64,000 nt of DNA from Chthoniobacteraceae bacterium (lineage in GTDB: Bacteria; Verrucomicrobiota; Verrucomicrobiia; Chthoniobacterales; Chthoniobacteraceae): positions 1 to 64,000 of the forward strand of contig JAQGOL010000006.1 of NCBI GenBank assembly GCA_028293625.1, read 5' to 3'. The position numbers and the translations under genes are program-made. The notes beneath the pieces are model-generated. The model saw nothing but the letters and a program-made list of their open reading frames with translations, was not told where the DNA came from and searched no databases. Shown piece after piece: positions 52,428-61,803 of this stretch. The number at the start of each line of letters is the position of its first letter. The first letter of the stretch is position 1.

Positions 52428-53512
52428 TGAAACGCGGGCTGTTCGCTCTTCTGCTGGCCGCCCTTTTTGTTCCCGCGGCGCGCGCGGATTGGCGCACGGC
52501 GGAGCCCGGTTGGGAATACGTTTTTCCGCGCGATCACGGTCCGCACCCGGAGTTTAAGACCGAGTGGCTCTATTTTACCGGTAATTTAAGGGACCCAAAA
52601 GGGCGCCGGTTTGGGTATGAGCTCACTCTTTTCAGGCAGGGAATCCGGCCGCCGGGTGAGCGCACGGAAGGAAGTTCACGCTTTGTCGTCGACGATCTGA
52701 AGTTTGCGCATTTCGCTTTGAGCGACGTCGATGGGAAACGGTTTCATTTCCGGCAGAACCTCAGCCGCGGCGCCTTTGGCGAAGCGGGCTTTGGCGATGG
52801 CCGCCTTGCCTGGATCGATAACTGGAGCATTGAGCTCGCCGCGGATGGCTGGTTTCATCTGCGCGCCAAAACGGACGGATTCGCGCTCGACCTGATGCTA
52901 ACTAATGCCAAGCCGTGGGCCATCCATGGGGTCGGCGGGATCAGTCAAAAAGCGGCTGGGGCGGGGCATGCTTCCCATTATTATTCCGGCACGCGGATGC
53001 AAAGCCGAGGCAGCGTATCCGTGGAGGGGCACGACTTTGAGGTGACCGGAGAGAGTTGGTTCGACCACGAATGGGCCACCAATCAGCTCGCGCCGGATCA
53101 ATTGGGCTGGAACTGGTTCAGCATCCAGCTGAGCGATAAAAGCGAGCTGATGCTTTATCAGATGCGGTTGCGCGATGGCAGTATCGACCCGGCTTCAAGC
53201 GGCAGTCTTATTGCAAGCGATGGCAAGGTGACCCATCTTCAGCGTGCCGATTACGAGCTTGTCCCGTTGAAATATTGGGCGAACAAGGCGGGCGCGCGTT
53301 ATCCGATTGAATGGCAGGCGAAGGTGCCATCGCTCGGCCTGGATTTGCGGATCACGACGCCGCTTCCGGATCAGGAACTCGTTTTTTCGACGCTTTCCTA
53401 TTGGGAAGGATTGATCGATATCGCTGGCAGTCGCTCCGGCCAGGCGGTTGGCGGCCACGGTTACATGGAGTTGACCGGATACACCGGGGCGCTGGTCGGG
53501 CTTGGCAAATAA
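52427..53512 (+). CDS. CrtC/AttH-like lipocalin-fold protein
   Basis: The 361-residue secreted protein (from the ATG at 52427; signal [20 protein letters not shown]) starts with HPEFKTEWLYFTGNL, the hallmark of the CrtC/AttH N-terminal lipocalin domain, and continues with GHDFEVTGESWFDHEWATNQ, WNWFSIQLSD and the end VGGHGYMELTGY. CrtC is a carotenoid 1,2-hydratase, but most members of this group have no known substrate. The one-base overlap with pfkA (TGATG) suggests co-translation. Confidence 0.88.
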   Translation: MKRGLFALLLAALFVPAARADWRTAEPGWEYVFPRDHGPHPEFKTEWLYFTGNLRDPKGRRFGYELTLFRQGIRPPGERTEGSSRFVVDDLKFAHFALSDVDGKRFHFRQNLSRGAFGEAGFGDGRLAWIDNWSIELAADGWFHLRAKTDGFALDLMLTNAKPWAIHGVGGISQKAAGAGHASHYYSGTRMQSRGSVSVEGHDFEVTGESWFDHEWATNQLAPDQLGWNWFSIQLSDKSELMLYQMRLRDGSIDPASSGSLIASDGKVTHLQRADYELVPLKYWANKAGARYPIEWQAKVPSLGLDLRITTPLPDQELVFSTLSYWEGLIDIAGSRSGQAVGGHGYMELTGYTGALVGLGK

Positions 53513-53638
53513 GGTACGGCGGCACGATTGACGGGCTTGAGCTGGAGCACTCGTAAGCCCGGGCCGAGGCGCGGAAACTCGGGTTCGACGACACCGATTT
53601 TGATTGCGTGGTGGTAAGGCTGACCTCTCGAACACGGT

Positions 53639-54916
53639 TCAGGAAGGGGCCGATCGCTCCAGCATTCGAGTCAGATGAAGTTGTTCGGGTCCGACACGCG
53701 CCAGACCGAGGGCGCGCCGGAAACTCTCCGCGGCGGCTTCGTGCCGTTGAAGCTGCCAATGGAGTTCGCCTCTCACCGCGTGGAGAAGGTAATGCGATTC
53801 CAGGCGGTCAAGATCGGGAATGGCGGCAACGGCATCAAGGCCCGCTTGCGCGCCTTGAAGATGAGCGAGGGCAACCGCCCGGTTGAGTGCCACGATGGGC
53901 GACGGCTTGATTTTATAGAGGTCGTCGTAGAGACGCAGGATGCGAGGCCAGTCCGTCGCTGCATTGTTCGGGGCGGTGCAATGGCAGGCGGCGATCCCCG
54001 CCTGAACGTGGTATTCAGTCAGCGTATTTCCGTGCGCGGAATGGGCAAGATGCTGAAGCCCTCGCGCAATCCGGGAGAGGTTCCATTTCGAGCGATCCTG
54101 ATCTTCAAGCCGCAACAGCCCGCCATGCTCGTCCATACGCGAAGGAAATCGGGCGCTGGTGAGGAGCATAAGCGCCAGGAGGGCATGGCTGCGCGCGGTT
54201 CTTCCCACCGGATGCTCCACAAGCAGGCCCGTGAGCCGGATCGCTTCCTCGCATAAATCCTCCCGCAACAGCCGGTCGCCCACCGACGCCTTGTATCCTT
54301 CGTTAAAAAGAAGATAGAGCACGGCCAGCACACTATCGAGCCGCGGCTCCACGCTCTCGCCTTCGGGAATGGCGAACCCGATTCCGGCATTCCCGATGCG
54401 TTGTTTGGTTCGGGTTAATTGCTTTTCGATCGCGCTTTCACTGCTGAGAAAAGCGCGTGCGATCTCTTCAACACTGAATCCACACAGCACCCGGAGCGCG
54501 AGCACCACCTGGGAATCCGGTGAAATCACGGGGTGACAGCAGACGAACATCAGCCGGAGCCGATCGTCGCGAATCTCGCCTTCCTCCTCGATCGCTGTGC
54601 GTTGCAGGGCCTGTTCGAAATGAGTGATGATGCCCGGCTCTTTTCCAAGCGCCATTCGCCGATGCCGCACGGCGTCGCGCGCGAGATTGATTGCCACACG
54701 CGTGATCCACGCCGAAGGATTGGCCGGCATCCCCCCGATCGACCAGGTGCGCAACGCCCGCAGCAACGCTTCCTGCGCCACGTCTTCCACCAGCGCGAGA
54801 TTCTCCGGCCCAAGCAATCGCATGAGCGCCCCGTGAAGCCGCGCCGTTTCATGGCGGAAAAAATGTTCCACCATCTGCGAAGGCGCTCCGTCGCCAACCG
54901 GAGGTTGACCGGACAT
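53639..54916 (-). CDS. ECF42-like RNA polymerase sigma factor with C-terminal TPR-like extension
   Basis: The 425-residue protein has sigma-2 (about 20-90: EDVAQEALLRALRTWSIGG; PSAWITRVAINLARDAVR) and sigma-4 (about 120-185; CVHPVISPDSQVVLALRVLC-like, then GFSVEEIARAFLSSESAIEK) regions and a C-terminal extension of about 240 residues (DUF6596-like; RHEAAAESFRRALGLA). This is the arrangement of group ECF42, which has no anti-sigma and whose extension controls activity. The DGPF protein directly upstream is its usual neighbour. Confidence 0.9.
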   Translation of the reverse strand: MSGQPPVGDGAPSQMVEHFFRHETARLHGALMRLLGPENLALVEDVAQEALLRALRTWSIGGMPANPSAWITRVAINLARDAVRHRRMALGKEPGIITHFEQALQRTAIEEEGEIRDDRLRLMFVCCHPVISPDSQVVLALRVLCGFSVEEIARAFLSSESAIEKQLTRTKQRIGNAGIGFAIPEGESVEPRLDSVLAVLYLLFNEGYKASVGDRLLREDLCEEAIRLTGLLVEHPVGRTARSHALLALMLLTSARFPSRMDEHGGLLRLEDQDRSKWNLSRIARGLQHLAHSAHGNTLTEYHVQAGIAACHCTAPNNAATDWPRILRLYDDLYKIKPSPIVALNRAVALAHLQGAQAGLDAVAAIPDLDRLESHYLLHAVRGELHWQLQRHEAAAESFRRALGLARVGPEQLHLTRMLERSAPS

Positions 54917-54923
54917 AAAGCGC

Positions 54924-55337
54924 CTACACCGGAACGGTTTCCCGCATCGATTTCAGGCCGATCGATTTCGCCGCATGGCAGCAGTCCGCCACGGGCCGCA
55001 CTTCAACGACCAATCCATGCGCGAGCCCCGGACAGCCTTTGGCGATCCCGGTCGCTTCCTCGATGTTTTTCACCATCAACAGAAAATATCCCGCGATCGA
55101 TTCCTTTGACTCCGCGAACGGCCCGTCGACCACGCGTTCGCCGCGTGCGCCCGAAACAATGCGCCTTTCCTGCTCCAGCGGGCGGCCGTGATCGAGTTTT
55201 CCCTCGGCAATCAGTCCATCATACCAGCTGTTCCATTGTGTGAGGAACTGCTGGATCTGCTCCGGCGAAAGCCCCGCGTAGCAGGACGGGGAGGAATCGT
55301 GAAAGAGCAGCATGTAGGGAGCGGTATTTTCAGACAT
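54924..55337 (-). CDS. DGPF/YCII-domain protein, partner of the ECF42 sigma factor
   Basis: The 137-residue protein starts MSENTAPYMLLFHDSS and contains VVDGPFAESKESIAGYFLLM, the DGPF motif of the YCII-related family. It lies 7 bases upstream of the ECF sigma factor on the same strand. DGPF proteins are conserved neighbours of ECF42 sigma factors and are suspected to be their targets or modulators. Confidence 0.93.
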   Translation of the reverse strand: MSENTAPYMLLFHDSSPSCYAGLSPEQIQQFLTQWNSWYDGLIAEGKLDHGRPLEQERRIVSGARGERVVDGPFAESKESIAGYFLLMVKNIEEATGIAKGCPGLAHGLVVEVRPVADCCHAAKSIGLKSMRETVPV

Positions 55338-55403
55338 GATGATGATGTTTTAATTAATGCGACGGGCGAGGGAGGGGGCGCAGGACATCAAAATCGCCGG
55401 GAA

Positions 55404-55430
55404 GACGATTATGATTACGATTATGAGGGA
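55404..55430. repeat. GATTA-type short tandem tract, second copy
   Basis: The sequence ACGATTATGATTACGATTATG, then AGGGAGG resembles the tract at 11921-11950, again followed by a GAGGGAG-like string and again between two minus-strand genes. Confidence 0.55.
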
Positions 55431-55453
55431 GGCGCGCTGCCCTGCGCTTTTCT

Positions 55454-56623
55454 TTATCGTCCGGGGGCGAGTTCGAAGAGGAACCCTTTCAGATACTCGG
55501 TCTCCGGGAGCGTCGGAATGATCGGATGATCCGCGCCCTGCGTGTAAATCGCGAGCTGGCGAAGCGTTTTTTTGGCGTCCACGGTCGCTTCGTTGATGAC
55601 TTCCTTGAAGATCTCGGCGCTCACGTGATGTGAGCAGCAGAAGGTCGCCAGGAGGCCGTCGGGAGCAAGGAGTTTCAGCGCGCGCAGATGGATCTCTTTG
55701 TAGCCGCGCATCGCGTCGTTCAGCGTGCTTTTGGATTTGGTGAAGGAAGGCGGGTCGAGAATGATCAGATCAAAACGCGCCTCTTTGCGTTCCATATCTT
55801 TGAGCGTGTCGAAGACATTCGCGGAGATTGCCTCGACGGAGAGCTGGTTGCGCACGGCGTTTGCCTTGATCTGGCCAATGCAATCGGCGCTGATTTCCAC
55901 CGCCGTCACCGCTTGAGCGCCGGCTTTCGCGCAGGCGAGGGCAAACGCGCCCTGGTTTGCAAAACAATCAAGCACCCGGCGGCCTTTGGCATACTGGGCC
56001 ACTTCGCGGTAGCTGGCGGCCTGATCGAGGTAAAAACCGGTCTTCTGACCCTGCACAAGATCGACCTCAAACTCGACTTCATCGATCCGAATGGCAAAAG
56101 GCGCAGGCGCATCGCCAAAGAGCATCCCGCTTACCAGCTCGAGTCCTTCGGCTTTGCGAATGGGCGAATCGTTGCGCTCGACGATGGATACCGGCTCAAG
56201 CACCCGGCGCAACGCCTCGACGATGAGTTCTTTACGCTGATCCATAGCCAGGGTGAGTGTTTGGACCACCAGATGATCGCCGTAACGGTCAACGATGAGT
56301 CCGGGAATCGCATCGCTCTCACTCCAAACCACCCGGCAAAGGCGCGGATTGATCCCGCGCCGGGCCCGGTATTCCGCGGCGATGCGGATGCGGCGTTCGA
56401 AAAAATCGAGATCGAGCTCCTGTTTCTGGCGGGAGATACGGCGGGCGACGATCTGGGATTTGGAATTGTAGATCGCGCTGCCCAGGGTGCGGTCGTTGCC
56501 ATCCTTGAGTGAGACGACGTCGCCGTCCTTGGGCGCGCCGAAGGTCTTTTGCACTTCACTGGAATAGATCCAATCGTGACCGTGATAGATGCGGGAACGA
56601 GGTTTAATAATGAGGCCGGCCAT
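55454..56623 (-). CDS. rlmI: Class I SAM-dependent rRNA methyltransferase (RlmI family)
   Basis: The 389-residue protein has a PUA domain at the N-terminus (1-85; IIKPRSRIYHGHDWIYSSEV), a middle EEHEE-like part, and a Rossmann methyltransferase (about 200-380) with VLDCFANQGAFALACAKAGA (motif I), DLIILDPPSFTKSKS (motif IV) and HVSAEIF. It corresponds to RlmI-type 23S rRNA cytosine-C5 methyltransferases. Motif IV DPPSF/T is complete. The exact base cannot be proven from sequence. Confidence 0.92.
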   Translation of the reverse strand: MAGLIIKPRSRIYHGHDWIYSSEVQKTFGAPKDGDVVSLKDGNDRTLGSAIYNSKSQIVARRISRQKQELDLDFFERRIRIAAEYRARRGINPRLCRVVWSESDAIPGLIVDRYGDHLVVQTLTLAMDQRKELIVEALRRVLEPVSIVERNDSPIRKAEGLELVSGMLFGDAPAPFAIRIDEVEFEVDLVQGQKTGFYLDQAASYREVAQYAKGRRVLDCFANQGAFALACAKAGAQAVTAVEISADCIGQIKANAVRNQLSVEAISANVFDTLKDMERKEARFDLIILDPPSFTKSKSTLNDAMRGYKEIHLRALKLLAPDGLLATFCCSHHVSAEIFKEVINEATVDAKKTLRQLAIYTQGADHPIIPTLPETEYLKGFLFELAPGR

Positions 56624-56790
56624 GGGAAAAAAAGGGATTGGGTTTTACTCGATCGCACGGGCAGCCGGGGGATGCTTCCTGTCGATGTCGCGCCTGCTTT
56701 CCCACTAATCGACGCCTGCATCAATTTAATCCGGCTTCAAACCGTGAAGTTTGAACAGACTCGCCATCGGCCTGTCAAAGCGCGGCTCTC

Positions 56791-58236
56791 ATGATGTCCC
56801 GCTTTTTTCACCCTCGATTCCCGTGCTTTGCCGCTCTCATTCTTTTGAGCAGCCTGCACGCGGGCGCGGCTGAGACCGACAAGCCTGCATTGGGGTTGCT
56901 TCGCCAGATCGACGAGGGATTTGTCGCCGTTTTTGAAAAGGTAGCGCCCGCGGTCGTGATTGTGGAATCCCGCAAAAAAGCGGCGGCCGAGGACGAGGAG
57001 GAAGACGCGCGCAGTTTTGATTTCTTTTTCAAAGACGGCGAGACGCCGGAGAAAAACAAGGATGAGTCAAGGCGGCGTTATCTCCCGATGCCAAAAGCGC
57101 CGGTGCGAAGCGAAGGAAGCGGCTTCATCATGCGCCCCGATGGATTCATTCTGACCAATCAGCATGTCGTCGCCGATGCGGAAAAACTGACTGTGCGGCT
57201 CCGGGACGGCCGGATTCTTCCCGCCAAACTGATCGGGGTCGACGACAAGACAGATATCGCGGTAATCAAGATTGAGGCGAAAGATCTGCCGATCGTCGAA
57301 TTTGGCGATAGCGAGAAATTGCGGGTCGGCCAGCTGGTTTGCGCGATCGGCACGCCGTTTAATCAGGATTACAGTTTTACCTGTGGATGGGTGAGTGGCA
57401 AAGGGCGCAGCAATCTGCTGAGCGGCACCTCCAACACCGTCCTTTACGAGGATTACATCCAGACCGACGCCTTTATTAATCCGGGCAACAGCGGCGGCCC
57501 GCTTTTTGATGTCGGCGGCGCGGTGATCGGAATGAATACGCTGATCAACGGGATCGGCCGCGGCCTGGCATTTGCGATTCCTTCCAACATGCTGGCCGAT
57601 GTCGGCGCGCAACTGATTGCCACAGGCCATGTGCGGCGTTCCTGGCTCGGGATTCGCATGGAAACGCTCAGCGAAAACAGCGAATTGCGGGAACGGGTGA
57701 ACGTTGATCGCGGCATTGTGGTGCGCACGATCGAGGCCAACGCGCCCGCTTATCATAGCGATCTGCGTCCGGCGGACATCATTATCGAGCTCGACAACGT
57801 GAAGCTTTCCAGCGCCCACGACCTTCAAAAGGAAGTCCTTAAGAAAAAGATCGGACAGCTTGTGCAGCTGACGGTCTGGCGTGCCGGCGCGACGCTGAAG
57901 ATTCCGGTTACGACCGGCGAATTGCCCGGTGAATTTTCAAAGGTCTCCACGCCTGCCTCGAAGAAGGAAGCGAAGCTGGAGAATTGGGGGCTGAAGCTGC
58001 GGGATCATCCCAAGAACGGCGCGGTTGTGACCGAGATTCTGCCTCAGAGCTCAGCGTCGAAAGTCGACATTCAGGTCGACGACGTGATCACTGAGGTGGA
58101 ATCCAAACCGGTTAAAAATGCGGAGGGCGTGCTTGCGGCGATTTCGGCGGCCGATTCGAAGGAGAAAAAAGGTGTGCTGCTAAATATCGAAAGAAAAGGC
58201 AAGCGAACATTTGCAGTGCTCGAAAAGGCGAAGTAA
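56791..58236 (+). CDS. Deg-family periplasmic serine protease (two PDZ domains)
   Basis: The 481-residue protein has a signal peptide (about 1-27), a trypsin-like domain (about 35-275) with the catalytic triad His (LTNQHVV), Asp (DKTDIAVIKI) and Ser (INPGNSGGPL), and two PDZ domains (about 285-375 and 390-475). This is the architecture of DegP/DegQ proteases that degrade misfolded envelope proteins. An acidic insert lies at about 65-95 (EDEEEDARSFDFFFKDGETP). A terminator follows at 58270-58304. Confidence 0.94.
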   Translation: MMSRFFHPRFPCFAALILLSSLHAGAAETDKPALGLLRQIDEGFVAVFEKVAPAVVIVESRKKAAAEDEEEDARSFDFFFKDGETPEKNKDESRRRYLPMPKAPVRSEGSGFIMRPDGFILTNQHVVADAEKLTVRLRDGRILPAKLIGVDDKTDIAVIKIEAKDLPIVEFGDSEKLRVGQLVCAIGTPFNQDYSFTCGWVSGKGRSNLLSGTSNTVLYEDYIQTDAFINPGNSGGPLFDVGGAVIGMNTLINGIGRGLAFAIPSNMLADVGAQLIATGHVRRSWLGIRMETLSENSELRERVNVDRGIVVRTIEANAPAYHSDLRPADIIIELDNVKLSSAHDLQKEVLKKKIGQLVQLTVWRAGATLKIPVTTGELPGEFSKVSTPASKKEAKLENWGLKLRDHPKNGAVVTEILPQSSASKVDIQVDDVITEVESKPVKNAEGVLAAISAADSKEKKGVLLNIERKGKRTFAVLEKAK

Positions 58237-58269
58237 CTTGTTTTGCTCAAAAATTCCCTTGGTTGGGGC

Positions 58270-58304
58270 GGGCCGGTGTCGAGTAGGGCGCCGACCCGTT
58301 TTTT
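58270..58304 (+). terminator. Intrinsic terminator of the Deg protease gene
   Basis: A 9-bp stem with one mismatch (GGGCCGGTG with CGCCGACCC) and a 10-base loop is followed by G and six T, 33 bases after the stop. Confidence 0.8.
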
Positions 58305-58382
58305 GTGTACTGCAACTTCCCGCAAATCAAAGCGCCCGGAAACCGGGGCGAGGGGATGTTTTCCGTCTGAGTGACGGAAAAG

Positions 58383-58455
58383 TGGAGCCTAGGGGGTTCG
58401 AACCCCTGACCTCCGCAATGCCATTGCGGCGCTCTACCAACTGAGCTAAGACCCC
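58383..58455 (-). tRNA. tRNA-Ala (anticodon GGC)
   Basis: Reading the minus strand gives a complete 73-base cloverleaf: acceptor GGGGTCT/AGGCTCC with the G3-U70 wobble that identifies alanine tRNAs, D arm GCTCAGTTGGTAGAGC, anticodon stem CCGCA/TGCGG around ATGGCAT (anticodon GGC), and T arm AGGGG-TTCGAAC-CCCCT. The discriminator is A73 and the CCA end is not encoded. The cca gene is nearby at 60304. Confidence 0.97.
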
Positions 58456-58598
58456 GTCAGAAAGGAGTGCGGAAAATGGGTCCGGCACCAAAAGAATGCA
58501 AGGACCTTTTTGAAGATCTTTTCAAAATCAGCAGCCGCCTCTTCGGGCGCTCGCGTGAAGGTTGATTTCAGAATCCAATCCTTTAGGGTGCGGACCTT

Positions 58599-59486
58599 AT
58601 GTCGTGCGCAAAAATCGATCCGGCTCTTCATCAGGAGCGGAAGCCTGAGTGGATCAAAGTTCGTCTCCCGTCGAATCCCGTTTTCTTTTCGACGAAGGCG
58701 CTGATCTCCGATTTGCGGCTGCATACAGTCTGCGAGGAAGCGCAGTGCCCCAACCGCTGGGAATGCTGGAGCCAGGGAACGGCGACTTTCATGATCGCGG
58801 GTGAACGCTGCACGCGGGCCTGCGGCTTTTGCGCCGTCACGACAGCCAAACCGTTTGCGCTTGAAGAGGATGAACCGCAGCGCGTGGCCGAGGCGGTGCG
58901 CAGGATGAAGCTCAAGCACGTGGTGATCACCGCCGTGGCCCGCGACGATTTGAAAGACGGCGGCGCCGCGCATTTCGCACGGACCATTGAAGCAGTGCGC
59001 GCCGCGGATCCGGAGATTGTGATTGAGGTGCTGACGCCCGATTTTCACGCAAAGGAAGAGTGTTTGCAGATCATCGCAGCCGCGCGGCCGCACGTGTTTA
59101 ATCATAACCTTGAAACCGTCGAGCGGCTGACCCCGATGGTCCGCTCGCGCGCCAAATACAAAGTCTCGCTTCAGGTTTTAAAACGCATGAAAGAGATCGG
59201 CCCGAAGATGGCGACCAAAAGCGGGATCATGCTTGGGCTGGGCGAGACCGAGACGGAAATTTTTCAGGCAATGGACGATTTGCGCGAAGCGGGCGTGCAG
59301 GCGCTGACGATGGGGCAATATTTGCGGCCCTCGAAGCAGCATCTCCCTGTGATCGCCTATATCCACCCCGATCTTTTTAAGTTCTACGGCGAGATGGGAT
59401 ACAAAAAGGGATTTGATCACGTCGCTTCAGGCCCGCTGGTGCGCAGTTCCTATCACGCGGCTGATTATCATCCGGTGATCAGATGA
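58599..59486 (+). CDS. lipA: Lipoyl synthase
   Basis: The 295-residue radical SAM enzyme has both iron-sulphur cluster sites: the N-terminal CEEAQCPNRWEC and the radical SAM CTRACGFC. It ends with the family serine region (VRSSYHAADY). It inserts two sulphurs into octanoyl groups on carrier proteins such as the E2 subunit at 31154. The stop overlaps the next gene by 4 bases. Confidence 0.97.
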   Translation: MSCAKIDPALHQERKPEWIKVRLPSNPVFFSTKALISDLRLHTVCEEAQCPNRWECWSQGTATFMIAGERCTRACGFCAVTTAKPFALEEDEPQRVAEAVRRMKLKHVVITAVARDDLKDGGAAHFARTIEAVRAADPEIVIEVLTPDFHAKEECLQIIAAARPHVFNHNLETVERLTPMVRSRAKYKVSLQVLKRMKEIGPKMATKSGIMLGLGETETEIFQAMDDLREAGVQALTMGQYLRPSKQHLPVIAYIHPDLFKFYGEMGYKKGFDHVASGPLVRSSYHAADYHPVIR

Positions 59487-60202
59487 AGGAACCGAAGCTG
59501 CCTCGAATTGACCGGCGCAATGTGGCGGCGTTGATTCCCGCGTATTTTGAAGCGCGTTGCATCGGTGACGTGGCCCGGCGCACGCTGGCCCAGGTCGATC
59601 ATGTACTTGTGCTCGATGACGGCTCCACCGACGGGACTTCGGAGGAAGCGCTCAAGGCCGGCGTCGAGGTGATCCGGCATGCGTCCAACCAAGGCAAAGG
59701 CGCGGCGATTAAAAGCGGGTTGCGGGCGCTTAACGCGCGGCCCGGCCTGGAATACATCGTATTGCTCGATGGCGATGGCCAGCATTTGCCCGAGGAAATC
59801 CCAAATTTTTTGAACGAGGCAAATCGTTCGCATCCGCCGATGATCGTTGGGAACCGGATGAGCGATGTGAAGACGATGCCGTTTGTCCGCAGGCTGACAA
59901 ATCGCTGGATGTCGTCCCAAATCAGCGGGGTTTGCGGCCAGCGCGTGCCCGATACGCAATGCGGTTTTCGAATGGTGCGCACTGACCTCGCGCCGTTGTT
60001 GTCGGAATGTGCGAGCAGCCGCTTTGATTACGAAACCGAGATGCTGGTGATCGCTTCACGGCATCATTGCCGGATCGCTTCGGTTCCCGTGAGCACTGTT
60101 TACGGCCAGGAAGCGAGCAAGATTCATCCGGTCCGCGACACGATCCGGTTTTTGCAATTGATGCGCCGGCTTAAACGCGAAGGCGCGGCCGCGCACGCGT
60201 GA
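59483..60202 (+). CDS. Glycosyltransferase family 2 (DPM1/dolichol-phosphate-mannosyltransferase-like)
   Basis: The 239-residue protein has the GT-A nucleotide site (NVAALIPAYFEARCIGDVAR, LVLDDGSTDGTS) and metal/acceptor site (LLDGDGQHLPEEIP), plus SRFDYETEMLVIA. No C-terminal membrane helix is visible, so it resembles soluble DPM1-type enzymes that place sugars on a polyprenyl phosphate. It is co-translated with lipA. Confidence 0.88.
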   Translation: MKEPKLPRIDRRNVAALIPAYFEARCIGDVARRTLAQVDHVLVLDDGSTDGTSEEALKAGVEVIRHASNQGKGAAIKSGLRALNARPGLEYIVLLDGDGQHLPEEIPNFLNEANRSHPPMIVGNRMSDVKTMPFVRRLTNRWMSSQISGVCGQRVPDTQCGFRMVRTDLAPLLSECASSRFDYETEMLVIASRHHCRIASVPVSTVYGQEASKIHPVRDTIRFLQLMRRLKREGAAAHA

Positions 60203-60303
60203 GCCTGATTGCCAAGTGTAAATGAGCAAATCCGGCGCGCGTGCCGGTCTCCGGATGTTTTTTGCGGCTTGCTTGAAGAGGCAAGGGGCGTTGTTTGTGA
60301 GCC

Positions 60304-61644
60304 ATGTCTGAGTTGTTAGAAATTTCCGCGCGCGGTGTGGTTGAGCAATTGGTCAATGCAGGGTTTATCGCGTACTACGCCGGCGGCTGCGTGCGCGACA
60401 TGCTCCGCAATGAGCTTCCTCACGATTATGATATCGCCACCGATGCCCGGCCCGAGCAGGTGCAGAAGCTTTTCAAACGCACGGTCTCGGTTGGAGCGCA
60501 TTTCGGGGTGATCTGCGTGCTTGAAGGCGGGGCTGAGTTTCAGGTCGCCTCCTTTCGCTCCGACGGGATTTATCGCGATGGGCGTCATCCGCAGGAAGTC
60601 ACCTTTTCCTCGCCCCGGCACGATGCCGAACGCCGCGATTTCACGGTGAATGGGATGTTTTTTGATGCGCTGAAAAACGAGCTGATCGATTTTGTCGATG
60701 GCCGGCGCGATCTTGATGCCCGGATCCTGCGCGCGATTGGAAACCCGGCTGACCGTTTTAAGGAAGACCGTTTGCGGATGCTACGCGCGGTCCGGTTTGG
60801 CGCCGTGCTTGGTTTCGATATTGACCGGCCGACATGGGAGGCCGTCTGCCGCAACTCACCGCATATCCACGAGGTCAGTCCGGAACGGATCCGGGAGGAA
60901 TTGGTGAAGATATTTCTCTCACCGCATCGCGTGCGGGGATTCGACCTGCTCAATGAGAGCGGGCTGATGGGCGAGGTGCTGCCCGAGATCGAGCGCCTCA
61001 AGGGATGCGAGCAACCGCCGCAGTTTCATCCCGAGGGCGATGTATTCGTGCATACCCGCCGGATGCTCGAACTGCTTCCCGAGCAGGTCTCCGTGCCGCT
61101 GGTCTTTTCCGTGCTCTTCCACGATATCGGCAAGCCCGGCACTTTCACCGTCGATCCGCTCGATCAGAGGATTCGCTTCAACGGGCACGATAAATTGGGC
61201 GCGGAGATGACGGTCAGCCTCATGGAAAGGCTCCGGTTTTCACGCAAGGAAATCGACGCCACGGTCGAGGCGGTCGCGCAGCACATGGTTTTTAAAGACG
61301 TGCAGCAAATGCGCGTCTCAAAGCTAAAACGCTTTATGTCGCGCGAGCATTTCGAGGATGAAATGGAACTGCATCGCGTCGATTGCGCGAGCAGCCATGG
61401 GATGCTGGATAACTACGAGTTCCTTAAAGGCAAAACCGAGGAGTTTGCCAGTGAACCGCTCATTCCGCCGCCCCTGCTCACGGGGCGCGACCTGATCGCG
61501 CTTGGGTTCTCCCCGGGACCGCGATTCAAGGAGATTCTCGATGCAGTGCAATCGCGCCAGCTCGAGTCGACACTGGCGGACCGGGACGAGGCGCTGGAAT
61601 TTGTCCGAAGCGAGTTTCCAAGCCTCGAACAAACCAGGGAGTAG
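60304..61644 (+). CDS. cca: CCA-adding tRNA nucleotidyltransferase with HD domain
   Basis: The 446-residue protein has the nucleotidyltransferase head (YAGGCVRDMLRNELPHDYDI), the specificity region (ERRDFTVNGMFFDAL and EDRLRMLRAVRF) and a C-terminal HD domain (LFHDIGKPGTF). It adds or repairs the 3' CCA, which the local tRNA-Ala gene does not encode. Class II; the separate A-adding and CC-adding types cannot be excluded from motifs alone. Confidence 0.92.
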   Translation: MSELLEISARGVVEQLVNAGFIAYYAGGCVRDMLRNELPHDYDIATDARPEQVQKLFKRTVSVGAHFGVICVLEGGAEFQVASFRSDGIYRDGRHPQEVTFSSPRHDAERRDFTVNGMFFDALKNELIDFVDGRRDLDARILRAIGNPADRFKEDRLRMLRAVRFGAVLGFDIDRPTWEAVCRNSPHIHEVSPERIREELVKIFLSPHRVRGFDLLNESGLMGEVLPEIERLKGCEQPPQFHPEGDVFVHTRRMLELLPEQVSVPLVFSVLFHDIGKPGTFTVDPLDQRIRFNGHDKLGAEMTVSLMERLRFSRKEIDATVEAVAQHMVFKDVQQMRVSKLKRFMSREHFEDEMELHRVDCASSHGMLDNYEFLKGKTEEFASEPLIPPPLLTGRDLIALGFSPGPRFKEILDAVQSRQLESTLADRDEALEFVRSEFPSLEQTRE

Positions 61645-61653
61645 TTGTAGGGT

Positions 61654-61681
61654 GCGGCTGGCTTGCCAGCAAGCCAGCCGC
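61654..61681. repeat. Strong hairpin between convergent cca and GloVer genes
   Basis: GCGGCTGGCTTG and CAAGCCAGCCGC form a perfect 12-bp stem with a CCAG loop. No T-run follows, so it is a weak terminator at best. The string GTGCGGCTGGC recurs about 120 bases further (around 61779) in a second, shorter dyad (AGTGC/GCACT). Confidence 0.55.
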
Positions 61682-61803
61682 GCAATCCAGAGCCCGGTTA
61701 TTGGGTTATTTTGATGTATCCCGCGCTTTCAAGGGCGCTGCCAAGGCGGCTAAGCGCCGCGTCCAACGTATCGTGGGGAGTGCGGCTGGCGGCACTCGCG
61801 GCC

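Noticed and set aside
61654-61681. Bidirectional terminator between cca and the GloVer gene
   Set aside because: The 12-bp stem is perfect but neither strand has a T-run.
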